Source: Bacteroidales bacterium (GTDB lineage Bacteria; Bacteroidota; Bacteroidia; Bacteroidales; Muribaculaceae). Taken from it: 64,000 nucleotides of DNA. The stretch spans positions 39,239 to 103,238 of the forward strand of contig SUXH01000008.1 of NCBI GenBank assembly GCA_015061055.1, given 5' to 3'. Positions within the stretch are counted from its first letter, which is position 1. Every line of letters begins with the position of its first letter. The notes beneath the pieces are model-generated. The model searched no databases, was not told where the DNA came from, and saw nothing but the letters and a program-made list of their open reading frames with translations. Shown here one piece after another: positions 1 through 10,500 of this stretch. Both the position numbers and the translations under genes were made by a program.

Positions 1-1401
1 TTCAACCGTATTAAAATTGAAATCCCCCAAACTGCCTGTCCAAGGACCCACTTTTACTAAACCTTCACCAAATCCGCTGAATGAAGCATAAAAACCGGCA
101 TTAAAGTTTTGACGATCCACTACCATTAAGTCGGTTAACGACTCTGTTTCCAATGAGGCTCTGAAACCGACTTTGCCTTCTATACCTAACACTCCACCAA
201 CACCTCCGGCTTGACTCCCAACTAAAATTCCGGCTCCTACTCTACCACGGAGCCATAAATCGGCACTACCACCGAAATTAATCTTGGAAAACTTGAAATA
301 AGGTTCTTTCTGAGGATTACTTATATCACGATCTATCTCCCTTTTATTTCCTCTGTCATAGATATATCCCACTCTATGTGTTTCTGAACGATAATTAGCC
401 TCTAAGTTTCCATACCCCATAATGGTGTATCCTAACGAGACATCAAAACGGAACATCACGCCAAAAGGGAAAGAAGGGAGACTTACCACGGGATTAATCG
501 TTTTCACATAATGCCTTTTACTCATTCCCTGTCTTATTTCGTGTAAGGCATCCTTAATCCCTCTAATATCATCTACTGACTTAGGAAAGCTCGCCAATCC
601 CCGAGTAGCATTCTCAGGATTATTACCATATCCGACTAGTAAATTGACATTACGCTCGGTATAAGTATCATTCCATTCTTCTTTATAGTCATTGACAAGA
701 TCCTCGTATTGATGCACAGTAACAACTTCTATCGACTGGTAGGAAAGACTTAAGTATATTTGTCTTCCGCTTTTAAGGTCGAACGCTTTATTGAACTGAA
801 AATCTGTAGTATCGGTTTCAGTGTCCTTGGGCTTATCACGTGCAACCTGCGTGTCATACAATGACATATCAACAAATTTCGTATCGTCCAACCAAAAACC
901 TTTGCGTTTAATCGTGGCTCGTGATTCTCCAATACTATCGTCTTCGAAATCACTTTGTCCCGGCATAATATATTCAAAATCAAGTCTCATCTCCAATGAT
1001 TTAAATATATCATTCTTGTCGGCAACTTCATGCTCCACACGAATCATTCCACCCTCGCGAATAATGGAGCGAACCTTGGCACAAATACCAAGAGGAAAAG
1101 TTTCCGAACAATTGGCTGCGATAAAATTTCCTTCCTGCGGCACCCATTTATCGGGAATATTATCCATAAACCATATTACAGAATCGTTTGTCATAGCTAC
1201 ATACTCTTGTGGCTCACCATTAAGTGAAATCACATTATCATGATACTGATATGTTACCTCACCATACGAACTTACTTCAGTATATGGTTCATCTTTCCCT
1301 TTTTGATCTTCAGGAACGATATATTCGTCCATATTCAATGTGCAAGACGTCATCAACACCAATGATATGATGAAAAGCGTATGTCTGATTATATTTTTCA
1401 T
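1..1401 (-). CDS. Large lipoprotein, partial (3' end beyond window)
   Basis: The reading frame is open from an ATG at 1401 to the window edge (467 codons, no stop), so the C-terminus is missing. The N-terminus is a lipoprotein signal: basic start, hydrophobic stretch and a lipobox ending LMTSC with Cys20. The mature protein is then probably lipid-anchored in the envelope. The middle is acidic and charged. The last visible 100 residues are Gly-rich and beta-like, with alternating small and aromatic residues, resembling a stretch near the middle of the giant protein at 4595-11899. It lies 47 bp downstream of another lipoprotein gene and is the last visible gene of the envelope locus. I do not recognise a named family. 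That this is a real gene is well supported; its function is unknown. Confidence 0.8.
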   Translation of the reverse strand, partial: MKNIIRHTLFIISLVLMTSCTLNMDEYIVPEDQKGKDEPYTEVSSYGEVTYQYHDNVISLNGEPQEYVAMTNDSVIWFMDNIPDKWVPQEGNFIAANCSETFPLGICAKVRSIIREGGMIRVEHEVADKNDIFKSLEMRLDFEYIMPGQSDFEDDSIGESRATIKRKGFWLDDTKFVDMSLYDTQVARDKPKDTETDTTDFQFNKAFDLKSGRQIYLSLSYQSIEVVTVHQYEDLVNDYKEEWNDTYTERNVNLLVGYGNNPENATRGLASFPKSVDDIRGIKDALHEIRQGMSKRHYVKTINPVVSLPSFPFGVMFRFDVSLGYTIMGYGNLEANYRSETHRVGYIYDRGNKREIDRDISNPQKEPYFKFSKINFGGSADLWLRGRVGAGILVGSQAGGVGGVLGIEGKVGFRASLETESLTDLMVVDRQNFNAGFYASFSGFGEGLVKVGPWTGSLGDFNFNTVE

Positions 1402-1448
1402 ATCTTGTACAATTTTTGATTCCTATTTCTGTAACATTTAACTATTCT

Positions 1449-2147
1449 TTAACGACTCCTTAACTCCAATGGTATAGATGGGCTACCGTGAGTTTCCCCA
1501 TCAAAAGAAATACTCAAGGATAAATTCGTCTTCATCATTTTCTCCTTGTCGTAGCACACAAAACGCACTAACTCGGGACGAGTAGGCTCGCCGTCTCCCA
1601 ATTCATAGTGCCCATATATGCGAATTTGTAGTATTTTCTTATCATTCAATTCGATAAGCTCTCCTATTCCACGTAGCTCTCCTCCGACATAAGCCCCGAT
1701 TTTCTGTGTTTCAAGATTCAGCGGCTCACCATCTATAGAGGCTGTAACATAGGCTACCATATCATTCGAATATTTATATATATCAACCTTCCAAGGAGCC
1801 ATCACATATACCTGACAGAATGCCATCTTTTCATTTGCCACAGATATTGCATTAATGACCGTTTCACCCTCACTTACAGCCACAATAGTGTCGTTATTGA
1901 CATAAGCAACATTGTCATCAGCCGATAGAAATAGTACTTCGCGATTGATTACTGAATCTGGAGTAAACAGAGGCTGTAGAACAAAAGAATCTCCTTCTTC
2001 CACATAGACTGTGTCATGATCCAAACGCATATCAAAATCTATCTGCACATTCTCATCAAATTCCATATCAATGAGTCCGCATGACGTTATGAGTGGTGCC
2101 AATGTCACTACACATAAAAATGCTGTTATATGTCTAAGTATCTTCAT
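1449..2147 (-). CDS. Lipoprotein with Ig-like (BIG2-type) domain
   Basis: This 232-residue protein has a lipoprotein signal peptide with lipobox LITSC (Cys23). Residues about 45-115 look like a bacterial Ig-like group 2 domain: a 'valued constant' pattern ending with a VYVMAPW strand. Residues about 149-232 hold a second domain starting GAYVGGELRG. The same signature occurs twice in the T9SS protein at the head of this gene cluster (AAFIDGDCRG and GAFVDGECRG), so the two products share a domain type. It follows the fibronectin-III-like gene by 51 bp and precedes the partial lipoprotein by 47 bp, with no terminator seen. It is probably an envelope-anchored accessory of the locus; its exact role is unknown. 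Confidence 0.8.
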   Translation of the reverse strand: MKILRHITAFLCVVTLAPLITSCGLIDMEFDENVQIDFDMRLDHDTVYVEEGDSFVLQPLFTPDSVINREVLFLSADDNVAYVNNDTIVAVSEGETVINAISVANEKMAFCQVYVMAPWKVDIYKYSNDMVAYVTASIDGEPLNLETQKIGAYVGGELRGIGELIELNDKKILQIRIYGHYELGDGEPTRPELVRFVCYDKEKMMKTNLSLSISFDGETHGSPSIPLELRSR

Positions 2148-2198
2148 TATGAGTATAATTTTCTTTTTTACTATTCGCTGTGCTCAACCTCATTGGTC

Positions 2199-4577
2199 TC
2201 ACTTGCGATTTGTATCATTTTTTTTAGGGGCAGTCACTACGATGATATTGGAGTCGGTTGTTGATCGTCCATCTTTATACCTTATTCTCACAAAATATTC
2301 TGCCGATTCACCGGGCGAAAGTAAATAGTCTTGGAACATCATATCATTAGCACTTACCGACATTAGGAATTTATGTCGTTTGTCTTTCGAACCTTTTCGA
2401 TAAACACAGAAATACCATTCTCCCTTATAAGGTAAATTCTTGTCTGTTTCCCAAGCTATCTTGGTCTTTTTATTTTTTTCATCGTAGACACCTACCAATT
2501 TTATTGGCCATTCAAAAACACGTTCTCCTTCAAAACGAGTTGAATAAATAAGACTCAACCCACTTGAAATTCCAGCATAAGAGAACGATTCCATAGCATA
2601 TTCATAGCGAGAGCGACGCACGTACTCCGGTATATCCACCACTTCTATTATATTACCGGCTTTACGTAACGAATCTCCATTATAAACTCCTACAATTTTC
2701 CACTCCTTGGCACCTGCAAGTTTACGCATCAATATATGGTGTGATATTTGTTGTTCGTTACTGCACACCCATCGCATATGTATGCCTTTCAATTGGTCAA
2801 CCCATACCGAATCGATATGAGCCACTGCCGGTTTGAGCATACTCGGGCGTAATACTTCTAATGGAGTGGTATATGCACCCTCATTGGAAGCATAGTCTAT
2901 TGCTCGCACCTTATAATATATGTATTTCTGATTGACATCTACTGCCAATGTATCTATAAAGGTAGTGTCGCGCAATAATTCATTTCTCGAGATATTGCGT
3001 AACATAAATTTATGTGTGGTATCATTGGCATACGCCAGTTCATAATAATCTACGTCAAATGATGGTGCACTCCACGAGAGTTTAACAGCACCGGCTTCAT
3101 TATCTAATATTTCATAACGGAAATTAGCCGGAGCCTCAGGAGCCTTCAAGTCGGTTACACGCATAATGTGCGTCATGGAGTAACTTACATTTTGAGCTGA
3201 GTCGTATGCAGCCACTGCAACTTGACTTGTGGTAATAGCAGATACATCCACAGTCCACACAGTATCATTTACAGGTATCAAATTGGGAGTTAATTCTATC
3301 CATTTGGCTTTACGATCGTCGCGAGAGCGTTGATAATAAAGAATTTTATAACCGATAAAGTCAGCTTCAATGGTATCTTTGTAGAAGTAAAAGTCGGCAT
3401 ATACATCTTTAGATGGGTCGTCGGGATTGCGACGGTCTATAACGATTGATTTTAACTTAGGTGGACGTGGTGCTTCCAAGTCGGGCATTGATGCCACATG
3501 GTAGTTTTTAGCTGCCACCAAGTCACCATAAATGTCATATCCCGATATGCGATACTCATAAGTACCGGGACGCACATTATCATTAATGAAATTATCTAAT
3601 TTTTCATCATGTATGTCACGCATCATTATGAACGGATTACTGTTTATCTTTGTCCAATCATTTTCACCCATTGCACGACGATGAATATCAAATGACGAGA
3701 ATCTATCAGTAGGTTCCCACCAGATGCGTAGTTGATTGATGCCCACCACCGAGTCGCCCATAACAGCTTCGTAAGGTTCGGGAACGTATGGATTGTTTTC
3801 TATTTCATCAATAAATCCCACCCGGAATTGTAAATTCTGAGTAGAGTCAAATTCTGCCGGACGCACGATATAACGATACTTTTCACCCTTTTTAACTTTT
3901 TTATCCACGAAACGCATTGCCAAATTTTCAGCCACATCTCTACGCCACTCACTTGCCAATACAGCCATACCGAAACGGAACTGCTGGTCACTATATACAT
4001 CAAGCAAAGCACCCATCTCGCCTGTGCCGTGGCGTGACTGGTCTTGGGTAAAACCACCCTCGCTATAGAGTGTACCCATACCTACCATAGCCACTGAGTC
4101 ACTTTCGGGATATAATGCCCGCCATTGCTCTAATGTAGCAGGCTTTAATCGATAAGCAAGAGTGTCGATGTGGAACTCAAAATCCTTCTTTTTGCCGTCG
4201 GGTATAGGCATACGATAGATATTTACACCAACAGCATTGAGATATTGCCAGCTCACATAGTCGTCGGGGGCCCAACGAAGAACAATACTGTCGCCGTAGG
4301 TACGTGCAAGCAGATGAATCACACTTTCTACATTGCGACGCTCTAGATTCGTTTTATTGAATTCGGCAGTATCACGCACCTCTCTCGGCAAATATTCACG
4401 AGTACTATCGGTGTGCCACACATATATTGTGTCTTCTTCGACAGCAAGGTCCTCAGGGTCGATATCCCCTGTGGTAATTGCTTGGTCGCTATCAGAGAAT
4501 GTCAACCCATGCGATGCAACCGAAGTACCCAAGATACCGGCAATAAACAGGAATATTATATGTCTGCTATTTTTCAT
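2199..4577 (-). CDS. Exported fibronectin type III-like protein
   Basis: This 792-residue protein has a Sec signal peptide of about 22 residues (hydrophobic core IIFLFIAGILG) without a lipobox Cys. The body is beta-sandwich-like. The repeats after about residue 270 read like fibronectin type III modules, with 'LSWSAPSFDVDYYEL' and 'YYKVRAIDYASNEG' around residues 490-590 as the clearest. Other repeats near 280-370 and 640-780 are more divergent. No C-terminal T9SS sorting domain is visible (it ends KKNDTNRK), so periplasmic or outer-membrane-associated location is more likely than T9SS surface display. It lies 17 bp downstream of the giant-protein gene, implying co-transcription. FN3 arrays usually mediate protein or glycan contacts; here that is inference. 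Confidence 0.8.
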   Translation of the reverse strand: MKNSRHIIFLFIAGILGTSVASHGLTFSDSDQAITTGDIDPEDLAVEEDTIYVWHTDSTREYLPREVRDTAEFNKTNLERRNVESVIHLLARTYGDSIVLRWAPDDYVSWQYLNAVGVNIYRMPIPDGKKKDFEFHIDTLAYRLKPATLEQWRALYPESDSVAMVGMGTLYSEGGFTQDQSRHGTGEMGALLDVYSDQQFRFGMAVLASEWRRDVAENLAMRFVDKKVKKGEKYRYIVRPAEFDSTQNLQFRVGFIDEIENNPYVPEPYEAVMGDSVVGINQLRIWWEPTDRFSSFDIHRRAMGENDWTKINSNPFIMMRDIHDEKLDNFINDNVRPGTYEYRISGYDIYGDLVAAKNYHVASMPDLEAPRPPKLKSIVIDRRNPDDPSKDVYADFYFYKDTIEADFIGYKILYYQRSRDDRKAKWIELTPNLIPVNDTVWTVDVSAITTSQVAVAAYDSAQNVSYSMTHIMRVTDLKAPEAPANFRYEILDNEAGAVKLSWSAPSFDVDYYELAYANDTTHKFMLRNISRNELLRDTTFIDTLAVDVNQKYIYYKVRAIDYASNEGAYTTPLEVLRPSMLKPAVAHIDSVWVDQLKGIHMRWVCSNEQQISHHILMRKLAGAKEWKIVGVYNGDSLRKAGNIIEVVDIPEYVRRSRYEYAMESFSYAGISSGLSLIYSTRFEGERVFEWPIKLVGVYDEKNKKTKIAWETDKNLPYKGEWYFCVYRKGSKDKRHKFLMSVSANDMMFQDYLLSPGESAEYFVRIRYKDGRSTTDSNIIVVTAPKKNDTNRK

Positions 4578-4594
4578 ATATTTTTATTTATCTT

Positions 4595-7500
4595 CTAATT
4601 GTTTCTATATAGATAATTATTCACATTCTTCTTGCTACTGTTAGACAATACATCCGACGGATTGTTGATAGTGTAGCTATAACGTGCATTACAAGGTCCC
4701 ATATTCAAATAAACACGATCACTAACCGTATATTCAGTTTTCTTGAAGTTGTAGGCATTCACACGATAATAGGTAACCTTGATTTGTGTGATATTGCCCC
4801 AACGAGGAATGAAATCGAGATAGCCACCACGAGTGCCATAGGTGTACTTACCTTGGCTGTTCTTTCCGGTGATTACCTGGTTATATTCTATATCGACAAG
4901 ACGAGTTGGGTAATTTCCGACAAGTCCCAACAATATATCTTCGCTTCGTTCCTCTTGAGGACGAGACCAACTTTTGGGCAAATCGTCGTAGCTCGACCAC
5001 ATTGTGGCTTGCTTGCGATCTCCCTTATTATTAAATTGAGAGCCCCAAAGGATCCCTAACTGATAATATGGCATCTCGATACGAACATCTGAGTTTAGGT
5101 CTGATGTCGAAGTAAAATATACTCCTGTGTTGGTTTCCATCAGATACTCAATTTGGTTTGCAGCCCAATTGCTATAGTCACCTCCACTTAAAGCCATGAA
5201 ACATTGCAATTCATATCGTAATTTTGAGTCAAATTTATCCACTGCGCTATATACTGCATAAATATCTTGGATAAGATATTTAGCACGAGACTTGTCATCT
5301 TTCCCTGACAAATTTAACTTGTATGCTCGTTCGCGGCCACCAATTGCATAGTTATATTTCGAGTCGGTCATCACAGGTAGCGGATACAAACAATCTTTTT
5401 TCCACTGACTACCATCATAGATGGATAGTGCCTTTACCTTATTATAGTCACTCACAGAACCATAGCTTGTCTTATAGGCTCCTTCATAAACACCGCCACG
5501 ATCGTGATAGATGAGCGACTGAGCCGTAGTGGCATTAACAGCCAATCGTTTGTTTGATAGAGTCCAACCACCCACAAGCCCATAATTACTCATATATGCA
5601 ATATAGGTGTATGGGTCTTGATAACGCAACGGATTCACTCCATCGGTTGCCATATATTTTCTGTAGTAAGATAGACCGCGAGCATTAACATTCGGGGCAC
5701 TGGTCTTCATCGTTACACTATTCAAGCGTATGCCTACAAACGGCTTTTCATAGTTAACTTGGCTACCGCGATAACCTGTGTGATAATATCCGTCGTATGC
5801 AGTTAGTTTCCAATCTGCTATATTGGTTGTTTCGGTAATAATTTCTTTAGTAAGTACTCGTTCGGGTTTCCCGGTCTTCGGATTGTCTTGATATTTATAA
5901 GTGAGATTGGTTTTAGTCACTACATAGTTAAGTTGCAGACGATAGTCAGATTGATTGTATATTTTTGAGTCAAACTGTCCGCCTGAAATGGTAAGATTAC
6001 AAGTACTATCGGTTACTATCCAATAGGCATCTTTTTCTTCCACTGATCTCCAATCTCCGCTCATATACTCTTCTAATTTCCAACGTAATTTACCCTTTTT
6101 GAAGGCATATTTGGAAATATCAGAGAAGAATGCAATATTTGGAGACCTAACGTCATAAGTATAAGCCTCAAAATCTTTCTCAGGTTTCAACTGATTGCAA
6201 TATGAAGGATAAGCTATCGCAACATACTTCTGTATATCTTCGGGACAATCCTCTATGGTTTCAGACGGTCCTGTGCAGAAGAAAAAGGTCTTAGTCTGTT
6301 GCCAAGCCACATTTTCATATTTTTTCTTCTTTTCGTTCCATTTCAACGGATCAACTTCTTGTCCGCGTTCAATCTCCTTAGCCCAACCCACTACACGCAT
6401 ACGGTAGTACTTGTTAGGATTAAGTTGAGGCATATCTACTTGATGTTGGAAACGATTATTTCCCTTGTATGAGAATCCAAAACTACGGTCGGGATATTTC
6501 AAATTTTGAGTTGACATAGAATATTCATCTATTAACACAACATTATTCATGTTAAATACAAATGTGCGACTCGCTTGGGCTTTAAGTTTTTCCTTGTCAC
6601 CATTGAAATCGGCTGCTAAGCGGTTGAGCTCGGTTTCGTCAAGCACACGGAAGTGTTCCTTGATAGGAGCTTCGGTATTTACAGTAACCGGTATGTAGAA
6701 CTTCGGATTAATCTGATTATCTCGGTTCCAGCCTTTTGACTGAATGGTGTCACCCACAGAGCAATCGCCAAATAGTTTAAAATTGTCAAGAGCATTTCCG
6801 TAGAAGATATCACAACGGTCACCACATTCAAACTCAAACTTTCGGTTAATCTTGACAAGGCCAGCCAATAAATTCAATTTCACTCGTGCTTCACCGGTGA
6901 AATAGGTAGGATTTGGAAGTCCTAATCTTAGCACTCCTCCTATACCGGCATCAATGATGTCTATCTTCTTATCCCAGAATCCGAGGTTAATATATATACC
7001 AAACTTAGCATATAAGTAAGCATACAACTGACCTTCGGCATACCAGCCGTTGAAACCCGGAGTTCGTGGTAAATTCATACATTGAGTGTTGCCAATCTTG
7101 CGAAGGCTGACATCAAATCCTGCTAAAGCACCCATATTGCCATAGAACAGACCAAGGTCGATATCAATATATCCCCAAGCCGAAGCACCCATCATAACAC
7201 CGCCATAGACTTGTGCTTGGAAATCTTTGAGTGCAGCTGTACGAGCATTGTTTGCCTTGCTGATGTCGGCACTTTCCACTCCGCTACCTTTGGTTGAACC
7301 ATCGAGGAAATTGCGAATCGTGGCAGGTATCGGAGGAAGTTCTCCATTATTTGGCAATTCATTACCTACACAAAGATAAGCATTGGCACCTACGTTCACA
7401 CTGACAATCTTGGACTTGAAGTCAACCAATATAAACTTACAACGCAAGTCTTCATCGGGTTGTCCTAAATAAAGATGCCATTTCACTTTGTCTAATTTCT

Positions 7501-10500
7501 TCCCTTTCTCTTTCATGGTAATACGTAAGTCAAGCGAAATAGAAGCTTCCCCCACCTTGGGTTTTTCGGGCGTTTTGGCGTTAGTATTTTTATCAGCTTT
7601 TGATTTAGATTGGTCGTCAAAAGCACCAGCTAAACCTCCGGAGGCATTGCTGACCACTTTTTCCATCTTAGCATTGAGTGTAGTTTGCATTTCGCTCAGT
7701 TCATTAGACAAGGCGGTCATTTTTTCACTGATTCCTCCAATACCATCAGCTTTGGCATCGGCTGTAATATTCAGTGCAAAATATTTATCAATATCATCTT
7801 CTTGATATACGATGGTCGCTTTTGAATTAATCATACCCGATACCGCACTCAATTTACCTGTCAGCATAAAGGTAGTCAAGCGCTTATTTTTTTTGTCATA
7901 AACAATAGTCATTTCAAAATTGCCACCCATTACATCTTTACCTGCCGATGACGCAATACCCATTCCGGCTACCACACCTATGATACCATTTTGTGGCTCA
8001 ACTTCGGTCGCCGACTTGCGGATACAATTGAAATAGAACCCTGCACTAATATCGGTGATAGCAATAGGTGGAATCTGAATACCCGTAGCACTACCTACCG
8101 ATGCAAGGAAATAGCCCCAACGATAATCTTCAAGTTTATAATATCCTCCGGTAGCAGTTGCAGTAAAGAGGTCACCCGGCATAGTGAAATCTATTGAGCC
8201 CTTATAACCCTTGCCATACTTGGCATCATCGCTGGCTACCAATTCGCCATTCAATTTCATTCCGGCAAATGAACTTGTGAATGCAGCCTTGTCAAATTGA
8301 GTGCCTTCGTACTTGAATGATATTTTTGAGAAATCAAAATTCTTGGCTACTGCTGTCACTCCACTCAATCGTGCTTTTATAGTCAATCCTGCTGTGGCAC
8401 TGATGTCAACACCTTCAAGCAGTTTGACCGTACCTTCAACCGACGCACTCAGCACCTCGCTCTTGTAGTCAAAGTCATACTTGTCAATTGAAAATTCAAA
8501 CGGACCTAATTTCTTTGCCATTGAAGCCAAAGACCATCGCCCTGTGTTGAAATATAATTGATTCTTTACGACAAACTCTTTGCCTTCGTAGAGTGTTACC
8601 AGAGTTTTTTTAGTATCCTTTTTAGCTTGTAACTCCTTTATATCATCAAACTGTGACTCCCACACCGGACAGTTGGCGAGACGCATCTTAGAGAAATGGA
8701 TGCCGGGTAAGTCAAAATCAAGAGGCAAACTACTCATCTTGCTCTTCATAGCATCGCCACCGATGCTAAGGTCGCCGGTCAAAAGCAATTCAACGCGAGT
8801 CTTTAACTCTGTCTTCTCGGGAACTGCTTCAACAAGCATATATGTCAAATTCTCGTCAAATTCGGCAGTACCCAATAGGAAGTCAAGGTTCAACTTATTT
8901 ACCTGTTGCACTTTGAACACATAAGCATAGTTTCCTGCCGCACTATTCTTCAAGTCGTTGACTTTAAATATCTGACAAGCATACCCTAACTGACCATCAA
9001 GTAATGGCACATCAAATTTTCCACTGAATCCACATTCATTGAAATCGTTTTGGATAAAGGTTGCGTGTACTTTGTCGAGTGAGAAAGCCCAACCACCGGC
9101 TTTACCGGTCTTGGCTGAAAGAATACTTTCGGCTCCGATTTCAAGTGTAGCACCTGAATCGTCAAAGAACATATTTTTGGCAGCAATCGATAATCGTTTG
9201 TCACCCGAAGTGCCAAATTCCAACGATTTAGGCATTTTCACGCCTATTTCTTTGATGTAAAGCCCTTGCCAAGTGTTTATTTGACCACTGATGAGTGTTC
9301 TTGTCTTGTCATATTTAGCCGGGAATTTTCCCATGTGAGCCGAGTTGCGATAAAGCGAGTGGTCATACACTATGTTTTGAGCAGTGAATGTCCAACCCGG
9401 AAGGTCTTCGGCTTGGAATGGATCAATTGAGATATTATCAACCATCCAGTCTTCCCAATCACTGATGCTTGTTTTGATATTAAATACCGGACATTCATCT
9501 TGAACTACACCATCAACATCTTTTTTCAGACCGGGTATCTTCATATCAACATCGATACCCAACATTTCAAACTTGTCGGCATGCCAAGAAACATAACAAC
9601 CATCTGCGGGATAAATTACATCCTTGGGAGCTTTAAATTTGCATTCAAAATCTGAATCGGGGTCGGTCAATGTCAAATCAGACAACAATGCCAATGTACC
9701 TGATTCCGGCAAAATGCGATCGGGTGAGATACAAATGCGTGGAGCACCGAACACCAAAATTTGGTCTTGTAACACATCACAATCCGGTAAGACAAATTCA
9801 CCAATAAGGTCCATTGTGGCATGTGTTGCAGCAAATTTCATAGTTGTGATCTGAACGTTTACCGGACTTTCACTTGTCATTGATTCGGGTAACGCAATAG
9901 GCATATAAAGCTCGTCAATATCTTGATTGCCGATTGCATTCCAAACATTTTGTCCTAAAACTACATATTCATAATATTTGCTGAGGTCGATTTTTTCGGC
10001 TATACTCTTCACTCCGTTGGTAGCAGCAGATTGCAATTCGTTGGCATACGGGATACCGGTATCACCAATAAGGTTGTCAATACCCCAATCACTAAATAAT
10101 CCTTCTACTATATCGTTATTACTCTTTGGATCATTGGAATAAGATTGTGCTGTACCTCCGAAAACAACCAAATCGGTGTTGATTTTCAAGTCCTCAAACT
10201 TGACACACACCATTACTGTTGTACCAAGTGGATTCCACTCAACTTTTCCTTTTCCTTCCCAAGTATCGGCTTTCTTGCCTGCTTTGATTTCATCAATGGT
10301 CAATTGATATTCGCCGATAGCAATCGTCTTGCCTTTTAAATCGTCGGCTTTAGCAGTGGTGGGAGTTTCGTTCTCAATATCCACCATATTTGAACATTGG
10401 AAGTATTTCTTTGTAAGTGACTCTACAAGCGCAAAGTCAACCACATTGAGAGAGTCCATGTGGAATGTTACCGAATCATGGTTTGTACAAATAGGCTTGA

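Noticed and set aside
821..1243. Plus-strand 140-codon open frame
   Set aside because: It lies antisense within the partial lipoprotein gene, has no signal or domain, and its composition is that of a shadow frame.
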